64,000 nucleotides of DNA from Antedon mediterranea. Its lineage: Eukaryota > Echinodermata > Crinoidea > Comatulida > Antedonidae. The stretch covers positions 9,086,922 to 9,150,921 of the forward strand of contig NC_092678.1 in the NCBI RefSeq assembly GCF_964355755.1, given 5' to 3'. This document shows positions 34,479-49,400 of the stretch, in pieces; within the stretch, counting starts at the first letter, position 1; the number at the start of each line of letters is the position of its first letter. Made by a program: the position numbers and the translations under genes. The notes beneath the pieces are model-generated. The model saw only the letters and a program-made list of their open reading frames with translations, did not search any database and was not told the origin of the DNA.

Positions 34479-37400
34479 CTGAAATATTAATAAAAGTATT
34501 ACCATATAAATTTCATTTGCAAAACATTAAACATGCTATCATTGAAGGTCACTGCCACTAAACTATTGATTACTGATATGGATTTTTTGCCATCCATTAA
34601 ATGTTTTTAATGTTTTAAACAGATTATTTTTTTTAATATCCTGTTTTTATATTACTATTTAACAAAACAATTATTATTTCTTGGTAGCAGAAAAAGGCCT
34701 GAACAGCCATTTTTGAGTTTCCGATAAAAGAATCACTGGATGCAATCGTACAAACTATTTTCTATGCAAAATACTGTATATTCACAAAGATGCATTGTTC
34801 CCCAAAATATTAAAAAAATCAATTAAACATTTTTAATAAGCCACTTTCATAGTTTTATTCAATTTATAGTTGTTATTATTATAAAACCCCAAAATAATGA
34901 TTTTACTTATAACATTACAAAATAAACTGTTGTTGGTTGATTATTTTTATATTTAAATTTTTTCCAAATATTATGTGACCTTAAAATGGCATATTCTACA
35001 AAAGATTGTTTAAAAATTATTTTTGCATGGCGATAAAAAATATTATAGAATATTGTGTATTATGCTCTTCTATTCTTTTTATTTGAACTAAGTTTATTTT
35101 GTAAGGAAAATATCAATATCAATCAATCAATCAATCAAATCAATATTGAGAAAGTCTCTGTTTGAAAGAAACACAAGCATTTTAATTCTTTGTGAAATCT
35201 TACTTTGAAACTCCTCGGCAGTAGAGCATTGTCAGGATTTTTAACCTCTTGCATCCCTTTCGCAAAAACTTCAAAGCCCGGTCGGTGATTGTGAAACAAC
35301 CAGAAATGTCAAGGTCCATGAGGTAATGACATACGCCAGATAAGTATTGAAGACTGAGATCATTTAACTATAAAAAAAAAGCAAATTATTATGCTATTGA
35401 TCGCTCATTAAAACAGAGTACAGTGGTAGAGCCCGGTTTCAATTTGTGTGGTCTTATAAATATATGTGTGGTGGCTGGTACCACTCTGGGATGGATCCTG
35501 GATTTTTAAATGTTTAAACTTTGCATGGATTCTCGAAAAAAAAAAAAAACACCGAGAAGACAAACCTGAATACAGCCTGCAAGGTTAAGGACACGTAAAT
35601 GACGACAACAGAAAGCTAAATTCTTGATAGCATTATTTGTAAGTTGTGTGCAATGTGAAACATCTAGTCTGTCAAGTTCGCGGCACTGTTGCGCAAACTT
35701 TTGTATACCAAGATCCGTGATTTGGAAACACTCAGCTAAGGTAACATCTCTTAACTGCACATTATTCCCCAGAGCTGCTAAACCCTGCAAGCACAAATGA
35801 CACAATGTAATTAAAACAATTTAAACATGTACCAATTATTTATTATGCAATATTAATAAACAAATTGTTTTATTTGTGTATTAAAACCTTATCCACAAAG
35901 CAATTGTAAGCTTGACACAAACCATATATAAAGAAAATATTCATTCATTCTGTTATTTAAAATTCCATACCAATAACAAATGCACAATCTATAAAGGCTT
36001 TATTATTATGTACTACACAGAAAGCATTGCATACACCCAATATGCACATCAACATCTTACAAATAATATATAGATACAAACAACGAAAAGTATGGATAGA
36101 TAAAATCAGATAATTCTATACATTATTTTTCAAATATTCAATAAAAAACTCTTGACGCTTAAGTGAGGGCATGTGGCGCAGCATGTCATGAAATCAAGGT
36201 TCGAACCCAACTCTCGCCGCATTGCTTGTATCCTTAAGCTCTCCACCCACGTGTATAAATGGGAACCCTGTTAGATCAAGACACAACCTTGCACTGATTA
36301 CTAGCTGCATTATAGGAGTATATTTCTATACGTGTTTGATCCAAAAAAATGACTGGGGTAATAATGTTCAGTGCTTACATTAGGCTCTTTATAAATCCAG
36401 GATATTTTTATATCAATATTGATCAGGTATAAAACCATTAAAATATGCATTACAATTAGATTACATCCGGCTCTCAATTGGCATATTTGATATGCAACTT
36501 TGTAGAGTATACTTTTGAATTTATATGGTAAATTGTAAAATGATTGCGCTCAACAATCTCAATGCTCAAAATACTCCCCAATCGAACACGCCAAACAAAT
36601 ATTCAAACATTATCAAGTACAATAGAAAAACTACATACTGTACCTCTAATTTACTCCCGGTACAGTATTTGTTGTAGATTTAGCAAAAAATAAGTATATG
36701 AAACAGCAGCATTATTTAAGATATTTTCCATTATTAATGTTTTTGTTGTATCACTTTCTAACCGTGGATGGTAACCCTGTATGGTAACCGTGGATGGTAA
36801 CCCTGTATGGTAACCCTGTATGGTAACCCTGTATGGTAACCCTGTATGGTAACCCTGTATGGTAACCCTGTATGGTAACCCTGTATGGTAACCCTGTATG
36901 GTAACCCTGTATGGTAACCCTGTATGGTAACCCTGTATGGTAACCCTGTATGGTAACCCTGTATGGTAACCCTGTATGGTAACCCTGTATGGTAACCCTG
37001 TATGGTAACCCTGTATGGTAACCCTGTATGGTAACCCTGTATGGTAACCCTGTATGGTAACCCTGTATGGTAACCTTGTATGGTAACCCTGTATGGTAAC
37101 CCTGTATGGTAACCCTGTATGGTAACCCTGTATGGTAACCCTGTATGGTAACCCTGTATGGTAACCCTGTATGGTAACCCTGTATGGTAACCCTGTATGG
37201 TAACCCTGTATGGTAACCCTGTATGGTAACCCTGTATGGTAACCCTGTATGGTAACCCTGTATGGTAACCCTGTATGGTAACCCTGTATGGTAACCCTGT
37301 ATGGTAACCCTGTATGGTAACCCTGTATGGTAACCCTGTATGGCTCCTGTGGACTTCTTTCAATTAAATTGTCATCATCATGTTTTAATACTTATTTTTA

Positions 37401-40400
37401 ATAACCTATAGTTCTATATTATACATAAAACAAAAAGATGTTGGTATCAAAAGGAAAAACTGATTAATAGGTAGGTCTATTCATCAAATTGTCAAAGTAC
37501 AGAAAGAGTGATTTTGTAATACAGTAATTGATGGCTCAAGTAAACATACAAAGATGATAGAGAAAAATGACTGTATATCTATGGTTTATATCCAGTAGTT
37601 TAGACAGACTGATTTACAACAATAGATTAGTAAATACTATACAGCAAACAAAATGTATTACTTACGGTATCAGCCAAACTACAACCTGAAAGGTCAACAG
37701 AGGTCAAGGAGAATAGGTTTCCTAGCATTTCGCCACCAGCATCGGTCACATGTTCGCAGAAACAAAACACACCATAAACCAAACTGTAGCATCTGTTGTA
37801 ATAGAATAATCACTTTCAAGGTTTTGGAAATCTCACAATGTTGTGTTCAATCACCTGATGTTTTACAATGGTTAGCATCAAAATCATTGTGATTTTCTTG
37901 TCAAATTTTTTAGTCTTTTTACAACACCATATACTGTACTGTACTTACTTTTGCATAATCTTCATTATAGAAATGTCACTGACACGAACACAATTTGTAA
38001 AATTCATCTCCCGTATCTTTGGTCCCGATGGACCTTCTACAAGAACTCGTACTCCATTATCACTAATTCTATTAATAGAAAAAAATTCATTGGTCTCTAT
38101 TAAGGATATGCAGAAATAATTCTGTAAACAAAGTTATCACAGAACAAAACAATAAATTATTTATTATTATACGTTTTAGTATTAATCTATATCATAATAG
38201 CACTAAGCTAATGTATTCTATCCTAACCCACGAGCACCATTCGAGCTGTGTGTTACTTGACGATTCGGCACACTTTTAGGATAATATAATGTCTGACTAA
38301 AAGAGAGGCTTAATTCCATTAGCTCCTGGTAGCATTTTAAGATATGAAATATTGTGAATACATTATGCTAACATTATGTTTTGTTATTTTTTGGCTGATC
38401 ATCAGGATGCCCGGCTTTGAAAGGGTTGAGAGTATTAAGCACTTTCTGCACTTGCCAGGTATAGATGACAGGCGGTGGGCGGCTGGCAGGCAAATACTCT
38501 TAAAGACTAGATAGATCCCCACAGCATAAAAGTTCCGGTGTACCCGATGCGATCTGACTAGGGAACAACTTTTTTTGTGGCAATTAACAAGTTCTCTAAA
38601 GTGCAACATTTTTTACGTGACAGACAATGCAGATGGATATTTAACTTTCCCTCAGCAAGTCACATTTTTGGTGGGGGGAGGGGGAAGGGGTGTTCGTGTG
38701 GGAACATCAAATAAGGACTGTGCATAGTGCGTTGAAACCATTATTGAATAGCTGTGGATCTTCTGTGTGATGAAATATTTTGGCATACGGTAGGTAACGT
38801 CACTAGAAGAAATGTTTGTATAGGTGACGTAGTTATCATCAAGGATGCAAATGCACCATCCCAATGATTGGAAGCTTGGTCTGATTGTGAAAGTGATGAA
38901 AAGCAAGGATGATCTCGTAAGGAAGGTCAAACTTTATCATCAGAGTGGTCAGTGTGAGTTGTTAGTAGCCAGCAATTCTTGAAGTGGTCCAATCCCTGTC
39001 AGGGAGCCAATCCTTTGATGCGAAATTTGGAAAATGAAATCAAGAACTTTGAGTATTTTGTGAACAAATAAACTTTGTTTTTGATAAGAACTTATGTTAT
39101 GCTTGAACAAGAACTTTATTTAATTTACAAGGACTCCAATATTAATTTAATTACTTTACGTCCTTGAGGGAGCCATGCTGCAGAGTACATGTATTTATTT
39201 TACTTTAGTTTCTGTTATTCTAGAAGTTTCTGCCCTATGAATACTGTATTCATTTATTACTTTCTTATTTGCATTCTCATTGACATATTATTTGCCAAGT
39301 GTGCACAGTGTGCTGTTTCTCCTTTGTTTTTCTTTGTCCTGATTTTCATTTGCTCTGCTCAGTTGTTGTTTGCCTGTGCAAGGGTATGTAGCCATTCATT
39401 TTGCTTTACCATGCTCCTGCTCTATACTCTACAGTTTTAAACTATTATTTACACCTTATTTCTATTGGATATTACTGGGATATTTCTTTTGTTTTGGATT
39501 ATTACTTTGCAAGTGCTGATATTATTTTGGATTAAAGGAAGTACTTTGAACATTAAATTTACTCTTTAATTTAATTTCTGTATCTTGCGTAAGTTAAAAC
39601 GGGAATCAACAGCGTCTGACCTAATTAGTAGATCCAATTAAAGTGCTATTTAAGTCTAAATGTACTTAAATTTATTTAATAAACTTTTATTTCACTTCAG
39701 AACTTAGTCTGTGGCCTATTGCAGAACAATAATATAATCCTAAACTGAACAAGATATTAAGGATGACTTTCTTACCTGATACAATCTGCAAAGTTGACAA
39801 TGTTAATGTTACGGCAGGTGGCAATAGATTTGAGACTTGCATCTGTTAATCGAGGGCAGTCTACCATGTAAACATGACGTAGGTCGCTGCACCATCTTCC
39901 TATGTACTTTAACGAAGCATCAGTTATTTTGGTATTGCCTGTTTATAAAAAATTTTAAATAGAAATGTTATATAACATGATTAAATTCAGGGAAAGAGGC
40001 ACTAGATATTTAAAAGATTAAAAAATGATAGATACAATGTTTTAACCACATATTATACTATAGTGTACTATAATATCTCTGTCAGAATGACACACTATAC
40101 TTCATAGCCACACATAAATACTGTGCTGTAGGTAATCGCGGCATTTCATTTTTGACATACTGTATGTAAACGTTGGAGGGCTATACACTTGCTTGCTGAC
40201 TGCCAGCGAACTAAACAATGGATACGCACTTGTCTGGTGATGTTGAATCATTGGGCCAGCTAACTGTACTGCGGTAGACGCATCAATATCTGGGCTATAT
40301 CATGTTATATCCAGGGACCAAAATGAGTGGTTCCAGTAAAAAATAAGCGATTCTTTCGCAACTCTTGGAAGTCTACGGACACATATTGACTCATACATGA

Positions 40401-43400
40401 TCGAGTTTTCAATGTACGAATAACTCTTGGGCACGTATTTGGAGGATTGTCAGAGATGGGGTGAGGGTATTGGCCATGCGAACATGGTTACAGGGTTCGC
40501 TGTAAAGGAGGGTTTGTCCGAACCACAAAATTCCAACATTTGCAAGGTACTATATAATATTATTACCTAATGTATACATCAACAGTACTTAAATTCAGCA
40601 AAGTTTAAGGTAAGGATAAAATGTATTGAAGATTGTTTTCTTTTATATAATTTGTCAGATGGTCATTATATGATTTTCGGTAAGTTAATTGCTTTTACCA
40701 CAAGGGTTATAGGGTCTGAATTAAATAATAATATTGCGGACAGAAAAACGATTATGCCATTGTGACCAGAATTTAAAAAAATGCAGTAACAGTAAAATAA
40801 AGACATTGTGCACACCTGGACATTTTTACACGCTTAAAATGACATGTAACACGTAGAAAGTTGATTAGAAATTGAATTTTAAATTTCAAACGTGCATAAC
40901 TTTCTGTGAAGCATGCCTTTTTTAACCCACAGATACAGTAGTAAATAACATAACTTACACTTTGCTAAGTTTTAATTTAAATTGTTATATGGTTTTCGAC
41001 ATATGTTAAATTCATAAAATCGTGCGTAACTTACGCTGCGCGACTCTAAAATGATATGACAAAGTTTCTTGCACATCTACAGCTACAGGTCAATCTTATG
41101 ACAAAGTTATACAATCTTATGCTGGCCAGAATTTAGAGATACGCTGAGATACGCTGAGATACGCTGAGATACGCTGCCAACAAAATTTGTGGAAAGAAAG
41201 AATATACAGTAGAAGAAAAAAAAAGATCCTCACAATAAAACTGTGTTTTTAACATGAAAGATGTGTTGTCGCCAAATACATGAAAAATGAAGATTAATAA
41301 AATCAGATTTTGAATAGGCAAGAAAAAAAAACAAATAATGTTTTCAGTTAAAGACTCATTCCCTATAATTGTTGACGTTTTGTAAAAATATTGCATATAT
41401 ATATATATTACGTTTTACATTAAACCAGGTCATTTGTCTTAGATGTACATTATATGGTAATTTATGATAAAAAGAGAGAACCAATGTAGCTTGCAGTGAA
41501 TGTCCTGTCGTGTACGGTCTTTAGGCCTAGCCCAGCTAGGCTTAGTTTTGTAGGCCTAGCTGGTAAACAACAGTAACATACAAACATCGCACAGTACGCC
41601 TAAGCTATAGGCCTAGCCTGACGATGTCGTAGTTGCTGTATTAATTGTCTTTCTGTTTTTGCTAGAATCCGTAATACAGATTGGGGAAAACCTGGTGTTT
41701 TCGCTGAAAAGTTACAATTCTTCTATTTATTTTGGCCTTCACGATTGATTGAAAGTACTAGGTGGAAAAACTAAAATATCAATCCGTGGGCAATGTATGT
41801 TGGGATTTATAGACAGCCACTAAAATGATTAGAATCGACTTATTTTTCATATTTTTAACCGTTCAAAGACGAATAAAGTTATCGCAATTAGACCATATGA
41901 TATAGTATTTATTTTTACATAAAATGTAGTTTGTTACCTTAAATTAGATCTAAAATATTATACAAATATGTTTTCAGAGTCTTTGTAAGCCAAATTTTTC
42001 ATTTATGATGTGTTTTTTAGGCCGTGTTGGCCAATTCATTTTGCGTAATTAACATATTTAAAAAATTACACACTTATTATTATTATTAACAACGTCGATG
42101 AAGATGATGTCCAAGCTGCCATCCACTGTTTTGTCATCTGAAATAATTTATTGTAATATAATAGGGTTAATGAATTACCTTCTATTCTGATTTTCTGGAG
42201 CTTCTTGTGTTGCGCAATAACTTTGATCGACACATCAGTAATATTTGGCGTAGCAAGAAAAGACACGTTGCGAAGATTATGACATCGTGATGCCAATGCA
42301 ACAATACTGTCATCCTTAACAGTACTGTTGTCATTCACAGACAAGCTTTGAATATTGGAGCAGCCATTAGCAATATTCTTGTACCCCTCTGATGTAATCT
42401 GTAAAAATTAAGAATTCTTAAATTAACCTAACACGGAAAGCCCACAATACAAATGATCATTTCTTATGTTATTATTTGGAGTAGAAGTTGATCTAATTTT
42501 GGTGAGGAGTACAAACCTCCTTAAATAATTAGGCAGGACCAATTTACCAGGAACCAATGGACATACGTGACTGGAGTAAAACGCGCCTAATTGAGCAAAT
42601 TTATACATGGAATGGCCGCATTTGTAGAAGAATAACTGTTCGGTTTGAGTCCTGAAAATGAAAGCTACAAGACAAAAGAATGTTACATGCCCATCACTGT
42701 CTCTACAGTAACTCTCCGTCTCCTTTATCTATCGTCCAGAAGATGAAAGCTCACATATATCATCTTAAAATGTAAATCACAGCCAATTAAAATGTGAATT
42801 TCTTTTCTTTTGAATATGTATTCTATACTTTTATAGATTTACCTGGCGACATCCTGAGAGATCAAGGTAAATAAGTTTTCGACATCCTCTGCCAGTAGCA
42901 AGGTATTGAAGGCCTTTGTCACTAAATCTCTTACAATATGCAAGGCTCAAATACTGCATATTACAAGACCACCTAATAAAAAAAATTAATAAAAATACCA
43001 CTCTTTTCAATAGAACATTACACTATTATGTTTATGTATCTTTTTTTACTTTGTATATCACAAACCTAACTTTACTAGACTTTTTTATTAGACAAAAATC
43101 AAATCCTTTATTTATACTGGTTAAGTTCAGCCCCTAATTTTACAATTTATTTTTTGATTTACTGAAGTACTGCTGTTACAGTAGTGTACACAATTAATGT
43201 TTATGATTTATGAGTGCAATGCAGCAAATAATGTTATGAGGTTAAAGATGAAAGTCTATGCAAAATGTCCCATTGCACTATATAAAACAATAAGGCAGCA
43301 ATCACATTGGACAGGGTGACACTTGGTGATTTTCTAAAGCGCAGTCAACAATCGTGTCTCCTAATTCGGTTGCCCACTGTGTAACACACAAGAATAATAT

Positions 43401-46400
43401 TGTAGTGTCTAGAGTGTATCATACCAACAATCATTCAGTAAAACGACATTAATATTGCTACTATTGCGAAAAATCAAGAACCAAAAGAGAAAACCAATCA
43501 CAATATGTATGGCAAACATTCAGAGAGAAACAAAAATGTTCACACTTGTACATATGCACAACAACAGATTGAAAAGCGTTTAAGAAGAGCTATTGCTACT
43601 ATTTCTGCTGTAGTGCTAATGTTACTACTACTTTAGTATTTTCCAATATTCATTACAAATTCGGCCATCTACAGTAAGCCCTTAATTTGCATATTCAAAA
43701 TGGCCCCCATCGAAAATTATAAAATGCATATACAAGCCCAACTTTAAAGTGGAGCTCCCACCCAGAAAATTTATATTTTTCATACATTTAAACTGTTATT
43801 TAAAAATATCATCCCTCGTACTTCATATTTTGTAAAAATTGTTTTCAATATGTACGATTTTCTTGAAAACCCCGCCTTTTTACTATTTTTTTGTGGGGGG
43901 AGGGGGAAAAATGAATAATATCTTAAAAATCTGTCAAAGTGGGATTTGGATTATTTGGGTCACTGGATATTTATTATTTTAATCAATTGCACAAAAATAC
44001 TAAATGAGATAATTTTGTAATTATTTTTATGGTGTGTGATGGGAAAAACGTTGGTCTACGGTTGGGAGTAAAAAAAAAAGCTAATTCGCATATTAATGAT
44101 GCCATGTGACGTCATTACAGCTATTTTGGCATTCCTGTTTTTTGTCAATTCAATGGCTTTCTCTCTGGATATTGATGAAGATATGTATAATAAATAATTA
44201 TTTTTATCGTTTTATAAAAAATTGCATAAATCAAAGTTTTAGGTAAAAATTGTAGAAAAATGACATTTTCCAAAAAAATCTCTGTTGCTACAGTAAAGTT
44301 AGTACTGTATTGTTAAACACCATGCGGTGTTTTTGGCTTAGTCAGCCGTAAACAATCATCTCAAAGGTCCTGTAAACACTCATCTCATTCAAAAAGGCAC
44401 TCTTCTAATCATTCTGAACGATCCCGTAGTACTACATCAAGTGTAAGGAGAGATCATATAAGAATGTTGGAGAAAACCAAGGAGGCTGAATTGAAGGCTG
44501 AATTGGAGTACAGTACAATGGAACAATGGAGTTAAAGCATCATAAGTTTATGCTGGATCGTGATGCTACTATACAAAAGCTTGAGTTAGACAAGAGACGA
44601 CTAGAGCTTGAAACTGAAACTGCACATATGAAGCAACAAAAGGAATTAGTCAAGTGTCAGGCGAGATTAGATGTCTTGCGTGTTGGTGTGGACAGTGATG
44701 AATCACAGTCATTACCGAGTAGTGATGAAATGGAAGGCACTCCTTTTCACTTGCAAAGATTCCTAGATGGTTTGCCAGGAGCCGCCGAGACTGTTCATCC
44801 TATCATTTCCAAACAGCATTACGCAACCACAATGGCAAGTCATACTGGTTGATCCATCTTCACCTGAGCCACTAACACCTAACCATCTACTCACCATGAA
44901 ATCCAAGGTATTGCTTCCACCACCTGGGGTATTTCAATCTGCAGATCTACAGTATATTGTAGACGAAGATGGAAAAAGAGTGCAATACATGGCCAACCAA
45001 TTCTGGAGCCGATGGAGGAACGAATACAACGTTACAACCTCGAAAAACTTGGAACTGTACCAGACGCAATATGCATGTGGGTGACGTGGTCCTTATCAAA
45101 GATGATCAATGTACCAAGAAACAGTTGGAAACTTGGGTTGGTTGTAAACATCTTCACCGACGATGATGGTCTCGTTAGGAAAGTTAAGTTGCGTCACTAA
45201 AGAGGTTACTTGGAGCGGCCAATTCACAAGCTACGGCTACTCTTAGCTAACAACGATTTGGATGAATCTAGTAAATAGAGGTCCATCCCTGTCAGGGAGC
45301 CTTATAATTTTGTGTTATGACTAAAACAAATATGATTTTGAAATAATTTCACCATAAAACGTTTATTATTTATTATATTTTATTATTATTCTTTAAAAGT
45401 TTAAAATTGTATGTTTATGCCAGGATTTAGTATAAAAGTCATCCTGACAGGGAGCCATGTTGCTACAGTAAAGTTAGTACTGTATTGTTAAACACCATGC
45501 AGTGTTTTTGGCTTAATCAGCCGTAAAGTTTTTAATTTGCATTAACAAATGTGTCCACATAGATGCGAAATCTATGTTAGTAAGTTACTGTTTACCAGTT
45601 GGACAAGTGTTACAGTGTATAAAACAGTGTTAACGTTCGTACTGATGAATTGTTGTGTGTCTACTGCATTTTAGAAACAGCGACTACTACCAAATGTATT
45701 GCGTAACGGCAATAAAAATCTTTGTTATAGAAAAATTAACGATTATTTCAGATTTTTTTTACTTATTACGACGAACACGATATTTCCCTAACTGGAGGAT
45801 ATCATGGCCATAATTCACGAGTATTCTTGTCTTTTTATGACAAAAGGTGCACTTGAATATAAAAATCACAAAACCAGAGAAAATGTATTTTCAGTGGATG
45901 CATGTATTAAAAATACAAGTGTATTGGAGATAAATTTGTAAATACCTAGGCCTCTATAGCCTACCTAGACTACAGCTAGGCCTCTCTCTCTACCAGATCA
46001 AACAGGAACTGTTGTCAGGCGAAAATGACGCGCTATGATGCCCTTCCAAATTTGGATCCTTGTTCGTGATACCTAACCTGTTCAATCTTCACATGATTTG
46101 ACTTTCGACGCGTGGTGATTCATGTGTGATTATTCAGTGTGCATTGGCCTTTAGTAATATGCATACTAATTTTACAGGCAGCAGCTTAAAAAAAGGATAG
46201 ATATTAAGACTATTATGATAGTTGCTAGGCTGCAGGGCTTGATGAGGATAAATAGGTAGTTACTAACCTTGCTAAAGATCTAAGTGTTGCATCAGTAATG
46301 TTGGTATAAGAGATGTTGAGGTATAACAGGATATGGCAACCTTCCGTAATCTCTCTCATAATGCCATCATTTAGTCCTTGACATTCTGATAGATTTAAAT

Positions 46401-49400
46401 CTTGTAGATTTCTACATTGACCTGAATTAAAAAAATAAACTTGCTGGTAAACAGCATTAATAACGTATGATCATCGTATGCTAGCTATTGGACTGTAAAG
46501 GAATTTGGGGTTTATAATGATTTTTGGAATACAATGGGAGAAAATGTTACACAACACATTTTACTACTTGTAAAGTGCACAAGCCTATACATAACATGTT
46601 TTACATTGTTCTGTGCACGTAACCATGTTTATTAATTAGCGCACAAATCAACACAAATTTTCAAATTGTTCCAGACCACACAGATACAGTCAGTGTATTC
46701 AATGAATATTAATTCTATTGTTCAAAATTCATGGAAACTTTTTAAACTCAGCCAAAATGGCAATTAATTTCTATTGTAAAAGATTGCAAGTCATTAATAA
46801 AGCTTGGTTGCCACTAGGACGCAAAGTAAAACAATGATTTTGATTTATTTTGATGCCATATAAGAACAAAAACAGATTAAACCAAAACATTAAACAATCA
46901 ATAAACGCAATCATTTTGAATGGTACCGGAGATAGCCTTCTAAATCCTCAAAGATCAAAGTAATAATAAATTTTTTTAAATGCAGCATTTTCACTTACTG
47001 ATGGATAGGATGCTTGACTTCTGTAGACGATTACACCCCCTTAAATTTAAATGAAGTAAATATGGACGACACTTCTGTAGCAACAATCCAACAGATCGAT
47101 CTGTTACCCTAAAACAGTAGTTTGCTAATATTATAATTGTGAGCACAAATAGTTATTCTTTTACGTTTATTAGTTGTAGGGCAGCAGCATACAATACTTA
47201 AATGAAGGCATTTTGGTCTATTTTCCTTGTTGTTTTATTTCAAAATCTGGACCTGCCAATGATTAGTCACATTCCATTTAACTGTGTGCAAGTTTTTTAA
47301 ACTGTAGGCCTACACAAACAATGGAAATTAAAGTGATATTGGGAAAAATCAGTAGGGTTATGGACGAAGTCCCTTGCATTTCCAATAGATAAAGGGAAAA
47401 GAAAAAATGTCAATAACTTAAGGGCCAAATTTTGTATTGTATAATGTTTATTTCTAACAATAGTTAAAATAAATAACATGATAAAGTACATATTTTTCTA
47501 TTTTGTCAACAAAATGAAAATTACAGGAAACAAAACAAAAAGTTAAAAACTTATTGATCATCTCCCCCTTTGTTTTGAATCATTTTGTGTACAATTAAGT
47601 TAATATGTAAGGCAAAATACATACTGTATAATCAAGATTAGAGAGGAAATATCTTCTTATAGCCATTTCACACGTAGGCCAAATGTAACAAGTTTTAACA
47701 ATGATAATTTTGAGTTATTTGTACTGTGTTCACACAGAAGGTTCTCATCTCACTTCAAATTAAGTAATATTGTCAGTATATCACCTGGCAGTTTAGAATT
47801 TATTCTGTGCCTGTTCATTTATATATATTTCTATAAAATGTTCAATCTCTTATTCTTTTTATAATGTACTTATTTAGTTGACTGACTTCATTTTCAAATT
47901 AAACATCTTACCTATTCTTAACTGCAGACAAATCAACCTACAAAAATAACATAATATTAATAATGATAATATAATGATAATAATAATGTAATGTACAATA
48001 CATTTTTATGTAATCATTTGCATAACAAACAAAAAAAAGTAAAAGTGAATATCACATTGCCTAGCAAACTCCGAAGTTCACACACACATACCGGTGTACA
48101 CACCATAAAAAACATTACATGTGTGTTTACATGAATGCTAAATGTTTAATAATGGCACAAATGCATAAAAAACTTTACAAATTGTACGTACAATAAAGAG
48201 TAAATGAATAAAAATTAATGACACCCTCTAGATCTGCCTCTGTATTTCTCACAATTTTGGTTTAAAATAAACTTACTCGACTCCATAAAGAACAAGTTCC
48301 TATAATCATATTCCATGAACGGCAAACTAGAGAGCATTGGCTTAAGTCACTTAGATTCAGGTAGGAAAAAATCTGAAAATATAATATGATCAAGTGTCAT
48401 AAGAACCAATAACTTTTGTCCATCGTTAATTTTATGAGGTGAAATTCATCTTTTCCTGTATATTAATAACAACTATATTTAAAAACAGATGCAACACTTG
48501 AATCACCAGAATACCCGTTTGCTAAGGCTGCAACACTTGAATACCAGAATATCCGTTTGCTAAGGCGTAAACTTAAACGCTCTGTTTCTTTTTTTGTATT
48601 TGTCATTTCCTGTAAAAAACTTTAAAAGCATTTTTCTGAAAACACTGATTTGCAACAGCCAAAACTTTAGGCTGTGGTGTCTTTAGAAATCAAGATATTT
48701 TTTCAGAATTTTAAATCTTATAAAAAAAACCGAAAGTGCAGGTAAAACATGTTAGACAATAGTAATATTGAAAAACTAGCGGATGTTTGGAATTGTTATC
48801 AACGCAGAAGACATGGTGCCCATTTCTGAATCTGATATTGTAAAACTTTTAAAGAATATTAAAGCTAATAAAGCGGCTGGCCCAGACAACTCAAGTAGTA
48901 AACTACTAAAAGAGTGTGCTGCTCAATTGGGTTATTTTTTTTAAAAATTGTTTCAACGTTCCCTAAGAAAATATGCTATACCAGCAACTATTTGGAAACA
49001 CTCCCAGATTGTACTCATTCCTAAAAGAAGTAGTGTGAAAACACTTAATGATTACAGGCCTATTGCCCTAACATCAATTGTTATGAAATGCCTGGAGAAA
49101 TTAGTTAGTAATCACATTAAAGCATTTAAAGACATATCAGTTGGTGGACCCAATGCAGTTTGCATACAGGAGGAACAGAAGATGCTACATAACAGCCACA
49201 CTTATTCATAAGACATATCAGTTGGTGGACCCAATGCAGTTTGCATACAGGAGGAACAGAAGATGCTACATAACAGCCACACTTATTCATACAAACATCT
49301 CGACAAGAAACAACATTTTTAAACATCTCCTTGTCATTGACTTCAGTTCGGCTTTTAACACTTTACAACCTCATATCACTCTCTCTAAACTTATTAATAT

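Noticed and set aside
36758-37363. 201-codon minus-strand open frame with a 13-residue repeat
   Set aside because: It is wholly explained by the 13-bp minisatellite, which is open in all minus frames. No start context, splice sites or non-repeat protein sequence support it.
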